From positions 1,364,001 through 1,428,000 of the forward strand of contig NC_006049.2 of NCBI RefSeq assembly GCF_000006445.2: a stretch of DNA of 64,000 bases, read 5' to 3'. Positions 47,736-57,884 of this stretch are shown here, one piece after another (positions within the stretch are counted from its first letter, which is position 1; each line of letters starts with the position of its first letter). The notes under the pieces are model-generated. The model did no database searches, was not told where the DNA came from, and saw nothing but the letters and a program-made list of their open reading frames with translations. Source of the DNA: Debaryomyces hansenii CBS767 (taxonomy: Eukaryota; Ascomycota; Pichiomycetes; Serinales; Debaryomycetaceae). The position numbers and the translations under genes are program-made.

Positions 47736-50405
47736 ATGCTGACTATTATATTACCTGATGAATCTGATTATAGCGAATTAACACGAACGTATATGGGGAT
47801 ATTTTATTCACAAAAATTTGATGGTTTCTTAAATACAACCCAAACTGGATACGCACATACCTCAGCAGGTATTGAATTATCATTATTATTGAAAACAGTT
47901 TACACTTCGGTCTGTTTCTGTACTGTGCAGCTTACATTTTTCTGCTTTTTCAGATCCATATTTAAGTCTTTGTACCAACCAAGAAGCTATTGTGTTCCCA
48001 AAGATGAAAGAATAGAACCTTTACCTAGTGGCTTCTTGGTTTGGGTTTGGCCGACGTTGAGATGCAGCATTAGCTACTACTTATCAATGGGACTTGATGC
48101 ATATTTCTTTATCAGATACATGAGTATTCTTGTTCTTTTTTTCATGTTTATTGGTTCGTTAAATATGATTATTCTTATTCCCATTAATGTGACTGGAAGC
48201 AGCGTTGAATATTCTGCAATGGGTTTGGATAAACTTAGTTTATCCAATATTTCTAGATCCAAGGTCTATCGATTAAATGCTCATTTTATAATGAGTTTAA
48301 TTACAATTGGCTTTTTTCAATGGTTACTACTTTATGAATTGCAAACTTTCGTAAAAATCAGACAATCTTTTCTACTTACAAAAAGTCACAGAAACTCAGT
48401 TCTTTCAAAAACCATATTAATTTCAAATGTACCACCCCATTTGCAAGATTTGGATGTTCTTTGTAATTTGTTTTCGACAGTTCCCGGTGGTATTGAAAAT
48501 ATTTGGTACATGTATGATTATAGAGAAATTTTAGAGCTTGTTGAAGAAGCGAAGGAAGCGTTAAATTTTTTAGAGGAGGCGGAACTATCATGCTTGAAGC
48601 ACTCTTCTTTGGAATATGGGAAAAAATATAAAAAAATGGATGCCTGTTTTCCCGAACAATTGGAAAGAAAAGGCAATAATCTTGAAAATGAGAGAAACAG
48701 TCTAGGACTCAAAGCTAATAATTCATTGAATCCAAAATTTTATCCCCCAATATATTTTAAATCTATTAAAATACCAAAACTTGAGAGATATTTTCGTTTG
48801 AGGTTCCCCGGTTTCTTGAGAATTATATTTCTTGGAAAAAGAGTATCTATTATAGATTGGTGTATTAAAACCCTTAACATTAAACAAGAGTTAATAGATA
48901 AAAAAAAATTTGCCTTGGCAACCGGTCTGCTAAAAAAACATAATAAGTTATTCGTTGAATTCCAAACGCAAACCGGGGCCTATATAGCTCATCAATGTTT
49001 ACTTTCTCAAATTCAAGGAAATCTAGATCTGACATTAATTGAAATTCACCCAAAAGACATTCTATGGGATAATATTGCTCGCAATAATACTATTGCTTGC
49101 TTAATCGAGAAATATTTTGTGAGTCTTATATTTATTAGTGTTATCCTATTATATGTTATCCCAGTTTCATTTATTGGATTAGTCTCCCAGGTTCCCTTGC
49201 TCACGAAGTTGATTCCAAGCTTAAAATGGATTTATAAATTTCCCGAAGAGGCTAGAGATACTATCTCAAGCATTTTACCTTCACTCCTTCTTGCAATATT
49301 GACAGATATAGTTCTAATAGTTTTCAGGTTCTTGACTTATTTCAAGGGTATGTTATCTGGAGCTGACTTAGAATTAAATTTGCAACAATGGTATTTCGCC
49401 TTTTTATTCGTGCAACAGTTTTTAGTGGTCACTATCCTGTCGAGTATTACTGTTATTTTTAAACAGATTGTTGATCAGCCAACGTCCATCCCAGTTCTTT
49501 TGGCAACTAATTTACCAAAAGCAGCAACTTTCTTTTTTCAGTATATTACATTAAAGGCATTCGCCTTTTGTGGCAATAATTTTTTGCGAATTGGACCCTT
49601 AATGTTACATTTAACAGTGCATAAGATAAAAGATAAAACTCCCCGACAAAAATTCAATCGTATCACTAACTTATTAAGGATTCGGTGGGGCTCCATATAT
49701 CCAGTTTATTCAGTATTTGCTTCTATTGGAATATGTTACTGTGTGATTTCCCCGTTAATTGCAATTTTTGTCATTTTTATTCTTTCTTTGCTGTTACTTT
49801 ATTACAAATACGCATTAAAATATATATATAATCGGACCAATGAATCAGATACCAAAGGAAAGCATTACCCCATAGCACTATTACATTTATATACAGGGAT
49901 TTATTGTTTGGAATGTTGCTTAATTGGTATTTTCTTTCTACTGAAGAATGAAAACGATTCTTGTCCAATGATTATACAAGGTTGGGTGATGTGTATCATC
50001 TTATTGGCAACTATTTTTGGTAATATAACTATATACAATAGATATGTGAAACATTTCTCATATTTGCCTATATTGTCAGACAAAAAATTTCGGGACCCTG
50101 CAACCATTGCAAACTTGAAAGATAATTTAAACAATACTCATACACTGCATGAGGAAAAAAAGCTGCCTAATGAAGACTATCTGAACCGCAAGTTATTATT
50201 TCTTCACCCCGCCTTCAAGTATGAAAAACCTAAAATTTGGCTACCTGAAGATCCATTTTATTTAGGTGTAGATCTAATAAGAGATATTGAATCAAAGATA
50301 GACGGTTTGGAGGGAGGGAGTACAAACGGTGCAAAAATAGAATTCAGTAATAATAACAAGAAAATAACCATGAAAATAACTAATGCACCACCGGACTATA
50401 AATAA
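47736..50405 (+). CDS. CSC1/OSCA-type calcium-permeable channel (RSN1/SPO75 branch)
   Basis: 889 residues with about ten or eleven membrane spans. The N-terminal part has a first span near 50-72, the LPSGFLVWVWPTL segment before span 2, and a cytosolic loop (about 205-420) with the KTILISNVPPHL motif and the acidic coiled coil of the 10TM_putphosphatase-like domain. The RSN1_7TM pore region follows (about 440-760). The C-terminal LNRKLLFLHPAFKYEKPKIWLPEDP matches the PHM7-type extension, placing it with Rsn1/Spo75/Phm7 rather than short Csc1. Its final TAA (50403-50405) directly abuts the stop of the convergent RAD gene. Confidence 0.8.
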   Translation: MLTIILPDESDYSELTRTYMGIFYSQKFDGFLNTTQTGYAHTSAGIELSLLLKTVYTSVCFCTVQLTFFCFFRSIFKSLYQPRSYCVPKDERIEPLPSGFLVWVWPTLRCSISYYLSMGLDAYFFIRYMSILVLFFMFIGSLNMIILIPINVTGSSVEYSAMGLDKLSLSNISRSKVYRLNAHFIMSLITIGFFQWLLLYELQTFVKIRQSFLLTKSHRNSVLSKTILISNVPPHLQDLDVLCNLFSTVPGGIENIWYMYDYREILELVEEAKEALNFLEEAELSCLKHSSLEYGKKYKKMDACFPEQLERKGNNLENERNSLGLKANNSLNPKFYPPIYFKSIKIPKLERYFRLRFPGFLRIIFLGKRVSIIDWCIKTLNIKQELIDKKKFALATGLLKKHNKLFVEFQTQTGAYIAHQCLLSQIQGNLDLTLIEIHPKDILWDNIARNNTIACLIEKYFVSLIFISVILLYVIPVSFIGLVSQVPLLTKLIPSLKWIYKFPEEARDTISSILPSLLLAILTDIVLIVFRFLTYFKGMLSGADLELNLQQWYFAFLFVQQFLVVTILSSITVIFKQIVDQPTSIPVLLATNLPKAATFFFQYITLKAFAFCGNNFLRIGPLMLHLTVHKIKDKTPRQKFNRITNLLRIRWGSIYPVYSVFASIGICYCVISPLIAIFVIFILSLLLLYYKYALKYIYNRTNESDTKGKHYPIALLHLYTGIYCLECCLIGIFFLLKNENDSCPMIIQGWVMCIILLATIFGNITIYNRYVKHFSYLPILSDKKFRDPATIANLKDNLNNTHTLHEEKKLPNEDYLNRKLLFLHPAFKYEKPKIWLPEDPFYLGVDLIRDIESKIDGLEGGSTNGAKIEFSNNNKKITMKITNAPPDYK

Positions 50406-52481
50406 CTATTCCATATCACCATATGTCTCTTCTACCATTGATTTTATTCTTAATCTTTTCAATACTTCTTTCCAGTTACTTAATGCACGTAGTTTATTTT
50501 CTCTGTATTTAATTTCGTAGCGTTTTATTTTACCGTAGAGCCAAATTTTCTTTGCCAAAACTGCCTGCAGTTCTAATACCAACACACCTTGTTTAACTGG
50601 TATTGCTTGTCCTATTTTTGATGCAAAATTAAATCCAGTGACAACGGAAACATAGTCAACTTTGTCGGTGAAAGGAAATGTCAATTTACCGAACTTATAG
50701 TCCAATAAAATATTTTCGATGTCAGATAAAGTAAGCCAGACACATTTATCTGGAACCATAAAAGGCTTGTAAATTTCTATGTTCCCGTACTCATTTCTGG
50801 GTACTTGCAAGAAACCTGAGGGCAGCATGGTCACGCTTAACTTGATATAAGGACAGGTTTGGCTAAAAGTGTAAAGTTTTGTATCGTTTAATTCGGGAGT
50901 ATCATTCAAAATATTGATATTACAAATCCTTTTATTAAGTAAAGTATGTCGTTGTAAAGCCCTTGTAGTCTTTATTGGGCAATCTATTTGGTCATCCCTT
51001 ATGGATCTCCCCAAGAACTTCCACTGTTGTTCTGATTTACCTACCAAAATGGAATTTTTAAAAAATACTGGCTCCTTCAGAAACTTCTTATCTATCATGA
51101 CAGTACAAATAGGATTTGTATTAGGCTCAATAAACTCATTATATCTAAGAGTCGATCTCGTAACTAGGTTAGGATTCCTCTTCATTGAAGAGAAGTTGGA
51201 AGGTATATTATAGTTCAATAGAGCAGTCTGTCTTAAAGTATCTAGCTCCATATTGTTAGTAATATGGCACGCGTTTCCAGTATTCAAATACCTTAACATA
51301 GATTGAAATAACATCGCTTCTCTTCCCAGATCAGTCCTAAGGTCTAACTTTTTGAACCATCTATAGCTTATATCTGACATATATCGAGGACTCACATCCA
51401 TTATCAGGTTGTCATTATCCATAGCAACAACATAATGCATGGGCATTTGGTTGAACTGGTTTTGTAAAGGAAAGTAAATATCTGTGTAGTAATTAGATAA
51501 ATTTTCTTTCGAAATAGTGGATCTAGCAAATCTCTTTAAACATACAAATCTTTTGGCTTCTTCAAAAAAGCATATATTTTCTATGACAAATATTTCACTT
51601 TCATCAGCGGGATTAACCACTTCCGTCCAAAAATAAGGATATAATAAATCAAAATCCTTATTTCTCTGTAACTTATCATGATCTAGCTTTGGTTGAGTTT
51701 TTGTTGGCCTATTGGTGGATAATAGAGGCAATGAGAAAACAAGGCGACTTTGAAAACCTAGTGATCTCAATAAAGCAGTGAATATTTGAGCACCAGTATC
51801 CCTATTATGTTTGAATTTTTTAGCCTTTGAAATTAAGTCTTTCAAGTCTATTATGGGCTCAGACGAATCAGGAAAATAGTCCTTCATATTGTCAAAAGCA
51901 GACGACTTTCGAGGTAGATACCCTAGGACTCTTAAACCATTTGAATCACATTTATAATTGAGTCTAAACCACTTAATCAAGTACTTAACAATATACATAA
52001 AATTAGCATAAACCTCATCTTTCAATGATGCATCTGTTGGTGCTGATTTAAACTTTTTTATTGCTCTCTTATACTTCTTGAACTTCGTGTTAATAAGAGA
52101 CTCTGGTAACATTTTCTTTAGTTTCTTTAAGAGATCTTTTGAATTGAGCCATTTATTCCGTTGAAACCCATGCATCATATATGATATCATTCCAAGATAA
52201 TGAATAGTTTTCCTTCTTTTTTTGTTCTCTATAGCAAGCCTTAGTCTATTTCTGTTGTCCTTTTCTTCCTCGTTTACCTTAGGGTCACCTATTGTTATAT
52301 TAAAGGAATCCAAAACCTCTGGATTATTTAATGGAACATCTTCCCAATCACTAAAATCATTCTCAGAATCGTAGAAGCTCTCATTCTCTTCAATTTTTCT
52401 CCGTTTCAAGCAAACTTCATCTTCAGAGTTACTTTTTGAAAGAAATAGTCCTTCATTATTACGTGCTGAAGTATAACCCAT
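50406..52481 (-). CDS. RAD34: RAD34/RAD4 nucleotide excision repair protein (XPC family)
   Basis: 691 residues from the ATG at complement 52479-52481; upstream codons run in frame to a TTG at 52586. The family has a transglutaminase-like domain (about 200-360; RDTGAQIFTALLRSLGFQSRLVFS, then YPYFWTEVVNPADE with degenerate catalytic residues) and three beta-hairpin domains, the last ending LQVPRNEYGNIEIYKPFMVP. It binds damaged or mismatched DNA. The length nearly equals that of S. cerevisiae Rad34 (692) and OMS1, three genes from RAD34 there, lies 9 kb away here. Rad4 remains possible. A CACGTG element is 65 bp upstream. Confidence 0.75.
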   Translation of the reverse strand: MGYTSARNNEGLFLSKSNSEDEVCLKRRKIEENESFYDSENDFSDWEDVPLNNPEVLDSFNITIGDPKVNEEEKDNRNRLRLAIENKKRRKTIHYLGMISYMMHGFQRNKWLNSKDLLKKLKKMLPESLINTKFKKYKRAIKKFKSAPTDASLKDEVYANFMYIVKYLIKWFRLNYKCDSNGLRVLGYLPRKSSAFDNMKDYFPDSSEPIIDLKDLISKAKKFKHNRDTGAQIFTALLRSLGFQSRLVFSLPLLSTNRPTKTQPKLDHDKLQRNKDFDLLYPYFWTEVVNPADESEIFVIENICFFEEAKRFVCLKRFARSTISKENLSNYYTDIYFPLQNQFNQMPMHYVVAMDNDNLIMDVSPRYMSDISYRWFKKLDLRTDLGREAMLFQSMLRYLNTGNACHITNNMELDTLRQTALLNYNIPSNFSSMKRNPNLVTRSTLRYNEFIEPNTNPICTVMIDKKFLKEPVFFKNSILVGKSEQQWKFLGRSIRDDQIDCPIKTTRALQRHTLLNKRICNINILNDTPELNDTKLYTFSQTCPYIKLSVTMLPSGFLQVPRNEYGNIEIYKPFMVPDKCVWLTLSDIENILLDYKFGKLTFPFTDKVDYVSVVTGFNFASKIGQAIPVKQGVLVLELQAVLAKKIWLYGKIKRYEIKYRENKLRALSNWKEVLKRLRIKSMVEETYGDME

Positions 52482-52545
52482 AACAAAGAAGAACTCTTCA
52501 GGTAGAAGCCAAATCGTTACATACGATACGCTTTTATATATCTTA

Positions 52546-52551
52546 CACGTG
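52546..52551. promoter_or_regulatory. CACGTG element upstream of the RAD34/RAD4 gene
   Basis: ACACGTGAT, 65 bp before the start at 52481. Fourth E-box of this spacing in the window. Confidence 0.4.
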
Positions 52552-52609
52552 ATCAAATCAAAAGACCATACTGTTATCAGATGCAAAATGTTTATTATAT
52601 AAATAGTAA

Positions 52610-53026
52610 CTAAGAATGGATCACCTCACTTATATCCTTCCATTCTTGTATCAATCCCCATTGACTTGTCAGTTCAGGCACGGTATCATGACCATAAACA
52701 GTAATTTCCTCAAACTTTGCTACCGGGGTATATGTGTTCACTGTTAAATAATCCTCTGATGTTTCATCTTCTACCCTGGCCAAACTTTCTGATTTATTGA
52801 TTAAGTAGCCACTGTAGTCATTGGAAATATTCATGTTTTTGCCTACTAATTTGCATCCTCTATAATATGCCACTTCTACCTGCTCGCCAGTTGGTAAAGT
52901 ATCTTGTTTTTTACTTGGTGTGAAATAATCCTTGGTATTGGCTGCTCCATTATATTGTATATGGCAGGGTACAATATTCCCATACATTATGGGTACATCC
53001 TCACTAGTATTTATAACGTCCGACAT
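52610..53026 (-). CDS. RNH203: RNH203, RNase H2 subunit C
   Basis: 138 residues. The N-terminal VPIMYGNIVPCHIQYNGAANTKDYFTP segment and the later AYYRGCKLVGK and VNTYTPVAKFEEITVYGHD motifs match the Ylr154/Rnh203 non-catalytic subunit, which with Rnh202 supports Rnh201 in removing ribonucleotides from DNA. It is slightly longer than the S. cerevisiae protein (110) because of an insert in the first strands. It lies head to tail downstream of nothing and upstream of the RAD34/RAD4 gene on the same strand, with a 128-bp spacer. Confidence 0.82.
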   Translation of the reverse strand: MSDVINTSEDVPIMYGNIVPCHIQYNGAANTKDYFTPSKKQDTLPTGEQVEVAYYRGCKLVGKNMNISNDYSGYLINKSESLARVEDETSEDYLTVNTYTPVAKFEEITVYGHDTVPELTSQWGLIQEWKDISEVIHS

Positions 53027-53366
53027 GATATCAATAAATATGTACTACAAAATGTTCGGTCTTTATTTAATTTTTGAAGTATTTTGTTGATAGTTTGCCC
53101 TACCATACACGACTTTTAGACGTGTTTTTGAACCTACCATAACCTACTTACAAAATGATCTACAGCAAAAAGATAGCCTTATTTAAGATATGGGTTCTTC
53201 AATATGGAATACACGAACAATCATGAACTAATTAGATCTATAAAGCAGTTGACTCTGGTTTGACCAAAATTAATTTGTCGGCGATGTGCGTAAAAATGAA
53301 TTTTCAATTTCTAGATAAATTAGAACATTAACAACCTGGAGAAATATAGGATTATAATTTGACAGT
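53027..53366. other. 340-bp intergenic RNH203 to 2OG oxygenase
   Basis: Divergent promoter region. AT-rich; no tRNA, repeat or confident binding site recognised. Confidence 0.4.
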
Positions 53367-54392
53367 ATGAGTTCGAATACTTCAAACCCCTTAAAAATAG
53401 TCGATGTCACTTCCGTTGATCATGAAACGGCGGAAGAGATGTTAGAAGCTGCAACAAGTCAAGGATTTTTATTTATCGAAGGTCATGATTTCACACAAGA
53501 AGAAGTGGATATGCTATTCGAAGTATCAAAACAATTTTTTGCGCTTCCTGACCCTTATAAGGAAAAATACTTAATAGATAGTAGTAATCATGGGTATACT
53601 AACTACGGAGGAGAAAATTTAGATCCTTCAAGTCAAAAAAAGGGTGATCCAAAAGAAGCACTTAACTTTTGCTGTTTGAACTTCTTGAGTGGACTTTCTT
53701 CGCGTGCTATTCCAGATTGGTTCAATGAAGATCCAGCTCGTCTGGAATTGGTCCAGTCAACTATTAAGAAGCTATACGGGTTATCAATTAAGATTCTTAA
53801 CCTTTTGGCACTTGGATTGAAGATTGAAGACACGGATGAATGTAAGGGAATTGACTGGTTTAATTCAAAGTACTTAGCGAGTAAGGAGTCAGGCTCTACA
53901 TTTAGATTTTTACATTACCCAGGACAGAAAAGCCTTAATCCTGAGTCAGTTATTAGAGCTGGTGCTCACACTGACTACGGTTCTATGACATTGTTATTTC
54001 AACAAGAAAATCAAGAAGGTTTAGAAATATACTCCCCTGTATCAAAAAAATGGGAGGCAGTACCATTTGTACCTACTAACTCCCAGAAATTCCCAACTTC
54101 AGCACCTCCAATTGTAGTGAATATTGCTGATCAATTGAGTTACTGGACTGCAGGCTTACTCAAATCTACAATCCATAGAGTCAGATTCCCAGCTAAGTTT
54201 CAAGAAACAGACCAGGATCGTTACTCAATTGTATTTTTCAGTCATCCAAATGATGAGTCTCTTTTAGAGCCGGTGCCTAGTGAACTTGTTAGATCCAGAA
54301 AGGGTAGAGGAGCTAACAAAGACACAACTTTGTTAACTGCAAAAGAGCATTTGGATAAGAGATTAGCAGCTACTTATGGCTGGACATATTAG
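53367..54392 (+). CDS. 2-oxoglutarate/Fe(II) oxygenase, isopenicillin-N-synthase-like
   Basis: 341 residues. The N-terminal DIOX_N part (IVDVTSVDHE, QGFLFIEGHDF, FFALPDPYKEKY) is followed by the jelly-roll catalytic domain. The iron ligands are H201 and D203 in AGAHTDYGSMTLL and H270 in STIHRVRFP, and the 2-oxoglutarate-binding pair is R285 and S287 in RYSIVFF. All are intact, so an active enzyme is expected. The family includes plant flavonoid and hormone oxygenases and fungal secondary-metabolism enzymes; the substrate cannot be read from the sequence. No pathway partner is adjacent. It has no clear presequence or membrane segment, so it is probably cytosolic. Confidence 0.85.
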   Translation: MSSNTSNPLKIVDVTSVDHETAEEMLEAATSQGFLFIEGHDFTQEEVDMLFEVSKQFFALPDPYKEKYLIDSSNHGYTNYGGENLDPSSQKKGDPKEALNFCCLNFLSGLSSRAIPDWFNEDPARLELVQSTIKKLYGLSIKILNLLALGLKIEDTDECKGIDWFNSKYLASKESGSTFRFLHYPGQKSLNPESVIRAGAHTDYGSMTLLFQQENQEGLEIYSPVSKKWEAVPFVPTNSQKFPTSAPPIVVNIADQLSYWTAGLLKSTIHRVRFPAKFQETDQDRYSIVFFSHPNDESLLEPVPSELVRSRKGRGANKDTTLLTAKEHLDKRLAATYGWTY

Positions 54393-54650
54393 GATGTAAT
54401 TAGGATGCAATATTCTAATGCTCAAAGCTGATCTGAAGTAGACGTATATTTAATTCGATAGCACAATCTTTCATTATGACGAATTTTCTCTAAGCCTCAA
54501 AATTTCTAGATTGCGATAGTTGCGAATTGATGCGAAATCTTCTTATCAGTAGATTTCATGCTGAAGATAAGATATACAAATAATTAGCATTTCTTAGATC
54601 CATATATATTATATATTATATATTATTTATTAAATTATTATACAAATAGG

Positions 54651-55874
54651 ATGATAAATAAAGAACCCAATTCACCCTCGGTGTCACTTTTCATTAGATC
54701 GCCGCTCCTAATTAGTAACCTTCTGCATCTTGAAGAACAAAATTTTTCACAGAATTGCATAAATTCAATTGAAATACCCTCTAAAACTCAAGCAAGAAAC
54801 TTTAGATGGGGGTTGTTCTTTATTATTGTTTCAATTGTGACAGGAGTTATTGGCATTGAGTTGGTAAATATTGTTTTGAAGGGAGACAATTATACTAAGC
54901 CATGGATGTTTGCATTTATTACTGGATCGTGCTTTAGTTCATTGTTGTTTCCCGATGTTTTTCATACTTTTATGAGTAAAAAATATGATGATCTGCCGTC
55001 ACCAAAACTTTCAATATTGTTATCTAATTCTGATCTGCTGTTTGACTACAAATCATTGGATGAATTGGTCAATGAAGATCAGCTTTCAGATATCCCTATC
55101 GAAATGACAAAGAAAGAAATTACGTTATTGTCACTTCAGATAGCAATAATATACTATCTATATAATGTTTTTGTCATGGAATGTTTGAAGTTTACGTCAG
55201 CTTCAAATCAAGCCATATTAGGGACCACTACATCTTCTTTCACATTGATTATAGGAACCTTTCTTAAGATTGATCATTTCACTTTCAAAAAAGGGCTCTG
55301 TATAATTTTTAGTACTATAGGTATTCTTTTGATCAATTTTAGTGAATCAGATGAAAAAGGCAATATCGAATCTCCAATATTTAAACCAAAGAACCCAATA
55401 TTAGGTAATGCCCTAGCTATTTGCGGAGCACTAATGTATGCTCTATATCTTATTATGATGAAAGTAAAATATAGTATAGCCAACAAGACTACTAACAAGA
55501 GAAGGCTTTTTGGTTTTGTTGGTTTATTCACTTTCATAATAGGAATTCCCATATTGTTTCTAATTGACTATTTTGAAGTCGAAAAATTTGAATTTCCACC
55601 TCCCAACAAACAAATAATCATTCTGATTATAATAAATGGCTTATTCTCAGTGATATCTGATTATACTGCTATTTTAGCCATGTTGCTAACTAGTCCTTTT
55701 TTTACATCGTTGGCATTTACAACCTCAATTCCTATTACTATTATGTGTGATTATGCTATTTCGAGATTATATGGAACAACCCCTAGTTCAGGTTCTACTC
55801 TGGTTTATTTTCTAGGTGTCATAAGTGTGCTAATATCACTCATCCTAATAAATATCAGAATTACAAGAAAATAA
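54651..55874 (+). CDS. DMT-family vacuolar transporter, YML018C/THI74-like
   Basis: 407 residues and about 10 membrane spans, as in the drug/metabolite transporter superfamily. The first spans (FRWGLFFIIVSIVTGVIGIELV, MFAFITGSCFSSLLF) are followed by a hydrophilic loop (about 105-160), then EAMA-type spans with the characteristic LKFTSASNQAILGTTTSSFTL and IKPKNPILGNALAICGALMYALY-like motif (FKPKNPILGNALAICG). These resemble S. cerevisiae YML018C and Thi74, vacuolar or mitochondrial membrane proteins of uncertain substrate. A run of TATATT repeats lies just before the ATG (54603-54630). Confidence 0.78.
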   Translation: MINKEPNSPSVSLFIRSPLLISNLLHLEEQNFSQNCINSIEIPSKTQARNFRWGLFFIIVSIVTGVIGIELVNIVLKGDNYTKPWMFAFITGSCFSSLLFPDVFHTFMSKKYDDLPSPKLSILLSNSDLLFDYKSLDELVNEDQLSDIPIEMTKKEITLLSLQIAIIYYLYNVFVMECLKFTSASNQAILGTTTSSFTLIIGTFLKIDHFTFKKGLCIIFSTIGILLINFSESDEKGNIESPIFKPKNPILGNALAICGALMYALYLIMMKVKYSIANKTTNKRRLFGFVGLFTFIIGIPILFLIDYFEVEKFEFPPPNKQIIILIIINGLFSVISDYTAILAMLLTSPFFTSLAFTTSIPITIMCDYAISRLYGTTPSSGSTLVYFLGVISVLISLILINIRITRK

Positions 55875-56077
55875 ACCATTAAAAGAAAATTTACTATTTT
55901 ACATCACATAAATAATACGATGAATATAAATTCTAACGGACCCGCAGAATGTACTTTTAGATCTTAGATCCTACGATTTGCTTATCATCTTAATGCCGAG
56001 TCTCATAAAACCAAATACGATTTTATTTTGTCTTACTCTATTTTATAGTACAAATCTATAGAACTATGCAAGCATTA

Positions 56078-57811
56078 TCATCCTCTATTTATGCTTGAAT
56101 GTAAAACATGTTCTCTCATGAACAACGAGCAAGCGACACCTAAAACTATTGTAGCTAAACTAAAGACAAACGCTCCCTTACAAGCCAACCCATATGATTC
56201 TTTAAGAGCGCCTTGCACAATCGTTGGAGCTTCTTTAATATAGTTGGTACTTTCCAATGCTTTGGCAATGATCTTGTCAGCTTTATGGATATTAGGAATT
56301 ATATCGTGAACCTTAGTAGTTAATTGGCCCTTTAAAATATTCTGGAAAATAGCAGATGCCATTGAAACACCTAAAGTTGAACCCGTAGATCTGAAAGTAT
56401 ATTGAATTGAGGTCGTACATGCTTGGAATTTTGTTGGAACAGCTGCAATCAACGACAATAAAGTAACGGTTAACATCGCCGCATAACCAAATCCAGATGG
56501 TAACAAAAAGGTAAATTGACGGAATTCGGAAACATTCGGGTTAATAAAGATAATATTAGCAAAACCAAAAATCGAAAGAATGCCCATTAATATAGCTAAT
56601 TTATAATAACGGCCTGTGCGTTTCATATATATACCAGCACTAATCGAGCCAATGGAAACTCCGAAGAAATTAGGGATCAACCGTAAACCATTTTGGGTAG
56701 CAGAAAACCCCATGACGGAGGTGAAATACACTGGTAAATAATACAAATTCAGAAAAATAGCCATAGTGTAGAACCAATTTGTTAAAGATGACGATAAAAT
56801 TGTTCTTTCAGTTATCAACTCAATTGGTAATATAGGTTCCGCAGAAATATAAGCCTCGGTATAAAGGAAAAATCCTAACAAGAGCAATGATACAATTATC
56901 AAACCAATGAACGTGCAAGAATTGTAAGCAATCTCCCTACCACCTAACGAAGCGGCAATCATAATGCCCATAAGCGAAGTAATCAAAAAGAAAGAACCCA
57001 AAAAGTCAATACGCTTTAATTTAGATTTAATGTCTACTCCAGGAGTGCCTAATCCAGGAGAACCCTTTGGCAAATTCAAGTTCCACCAAATAACAATCCC
57101 TACTAATGCACCTAAGGGAACTTGTAAAATAAATACATATTTCCAACCCAAAGTATCTGCAACAATACCACCTAATATTCCTCCCGATGCAGCCCCAAGA
57201 CTGAAAAAAACATTAGCCAAGCCTTGATATAACCCCCTATCTCTCAATGGAATCAAATCCGACATCGTTATAGTCCCTAAAGTGGTTAATCCAGAACCAC
57301 CAATCCCAGTGATAAACCTTCCTGCAACTAGCCACATTAACGAATCCGTAACACAAACCATACATCCAATCAGAAAAAACATGCTACAAAGTACCAATAA
57401 AATCTTTCTACCAAATATATCAGATAATTTTCCAAAGAGAGGTTGGAATGCAGAACATGATAAGAGGTATGCCGTTGCAATCCATGAAATATTGGACACC
57501 GCATTTAAATCCGAAGCGATCACTGTCAATAAGGTTGTAACCACAGTTGTGTCCAATGCTGCCAAAAATGATGCCATAAACAACCCAGATACAATAGTAT
57601 ACAATTGTGCTTTAGGCAATGCATATTCGCTTTCATCATAATTTTCGTCCAAATTTGAAGCTCCATTTATTGAATTATAACTGGCATCCTTAGATTTATT
57701 TATTAATCCATCAGTTTCTCCGGCAATGTCTCCAACAATAATTCCTGCTTCTCCTGCCGACTGGTCTTTAATAATATTAGGATTTAGTGTTTGGTCTTCT
57801 ACTCTCGCCAT
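56078..57811 (-). CDS. VBA-type MFS transporter (vacuolar basic amino acid family, DHA2)
   Basis: 577 residues from the ATG at complement 57809-57811. A longer ATG-initiated frame to 57949 (46 more codons) exists, but a good TATA box lies inside that stretch, so I prefer the shorter start. About 14 membrane spans follow an acidic N-terminal tail. Family motifs: LDTTVVTTLLTVI, GKLSDIFGRK (motif A), GRFITGIGGSGL and QGLANVFFSLGAASGGILGG (motif C-like). Vba1/Vba2 import Lys, His and Arg into vacuoles; related proteins (Azr1, Sge1) export drugs, so the substrate is open. Confidence 0.82.
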   Translation of the reverse strand: MARVEDQTLNPNIIKDQSAGEAGIIVGDIAGETDGLINKSKDASYNSINGASNLDENYDESEYALPKAQLYTIVSGLFMASFLAALDTTVVTTLLTVIASDLNAVSNISWIATAYLLSCSAFQPLFGKLSDIFGRKILLVLCSMFFLIGCMVCVTDSLMWLVAGRFITGIGGSGLTTLGTITMSDLIPLRDRGLYQGLANVFFSLGAASGGILGGIVADTLGWKYVFILQVPLGALVGIVIWWNLNLPKGSPGLGTPGVDIKSKLKRIDFLGSFFLITSLMGIMIAASLGGREIAYNSCTFIGLIIVSLLLLGFFLYTEAYISAEPILPIELITERTILSSSLTNWFYTMAIFLNLYYLPVYFTSVMGFSATQNGLRLIPNFFGVSIGSISAGIYMKRTGRYYKLAILMGILSIFGFANIIFINPNVSEFRQFTFLLPSGFGYAAMLTVTLLSLIAAVPTKFQACTTSIQYTFRSTGSTLGVSMASAIFQNILKGQLTTKVHDIIPNIHKADKIIAKALESTNYIKEAPTIVQGALKESYGLACKGAFVFSLATIVLGVACSLFMREHVLHSSINRG

Positions 57812-57876
57812 TCTGCTAATTCTTATCTGCAATATCGTAAGACTCAAAAAATCTCGTATAGATGCGAAATTTTCTG

Positions 57877-57884
57877 TATTTATA
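57877..57884 (-). promoter_or_regulatory. TATA box of the VBA-type gene
   Basis: TATAAATA on the minus strand matches TATAWAWR and lies 66-73 bp before the ATG at 57811. Just upstream is CGG-T8-CC-CGG (57890-57905), a candidate zinc-cluster factor site. Confidence 0.5.

Noticed and set aside
50406..52586. Longer start of the RAD34/RAD4 gene at 52586
   Set aside because: The first 35 codons open with TTG and show no family similarity; the ATG at 52481 gives the expected length.
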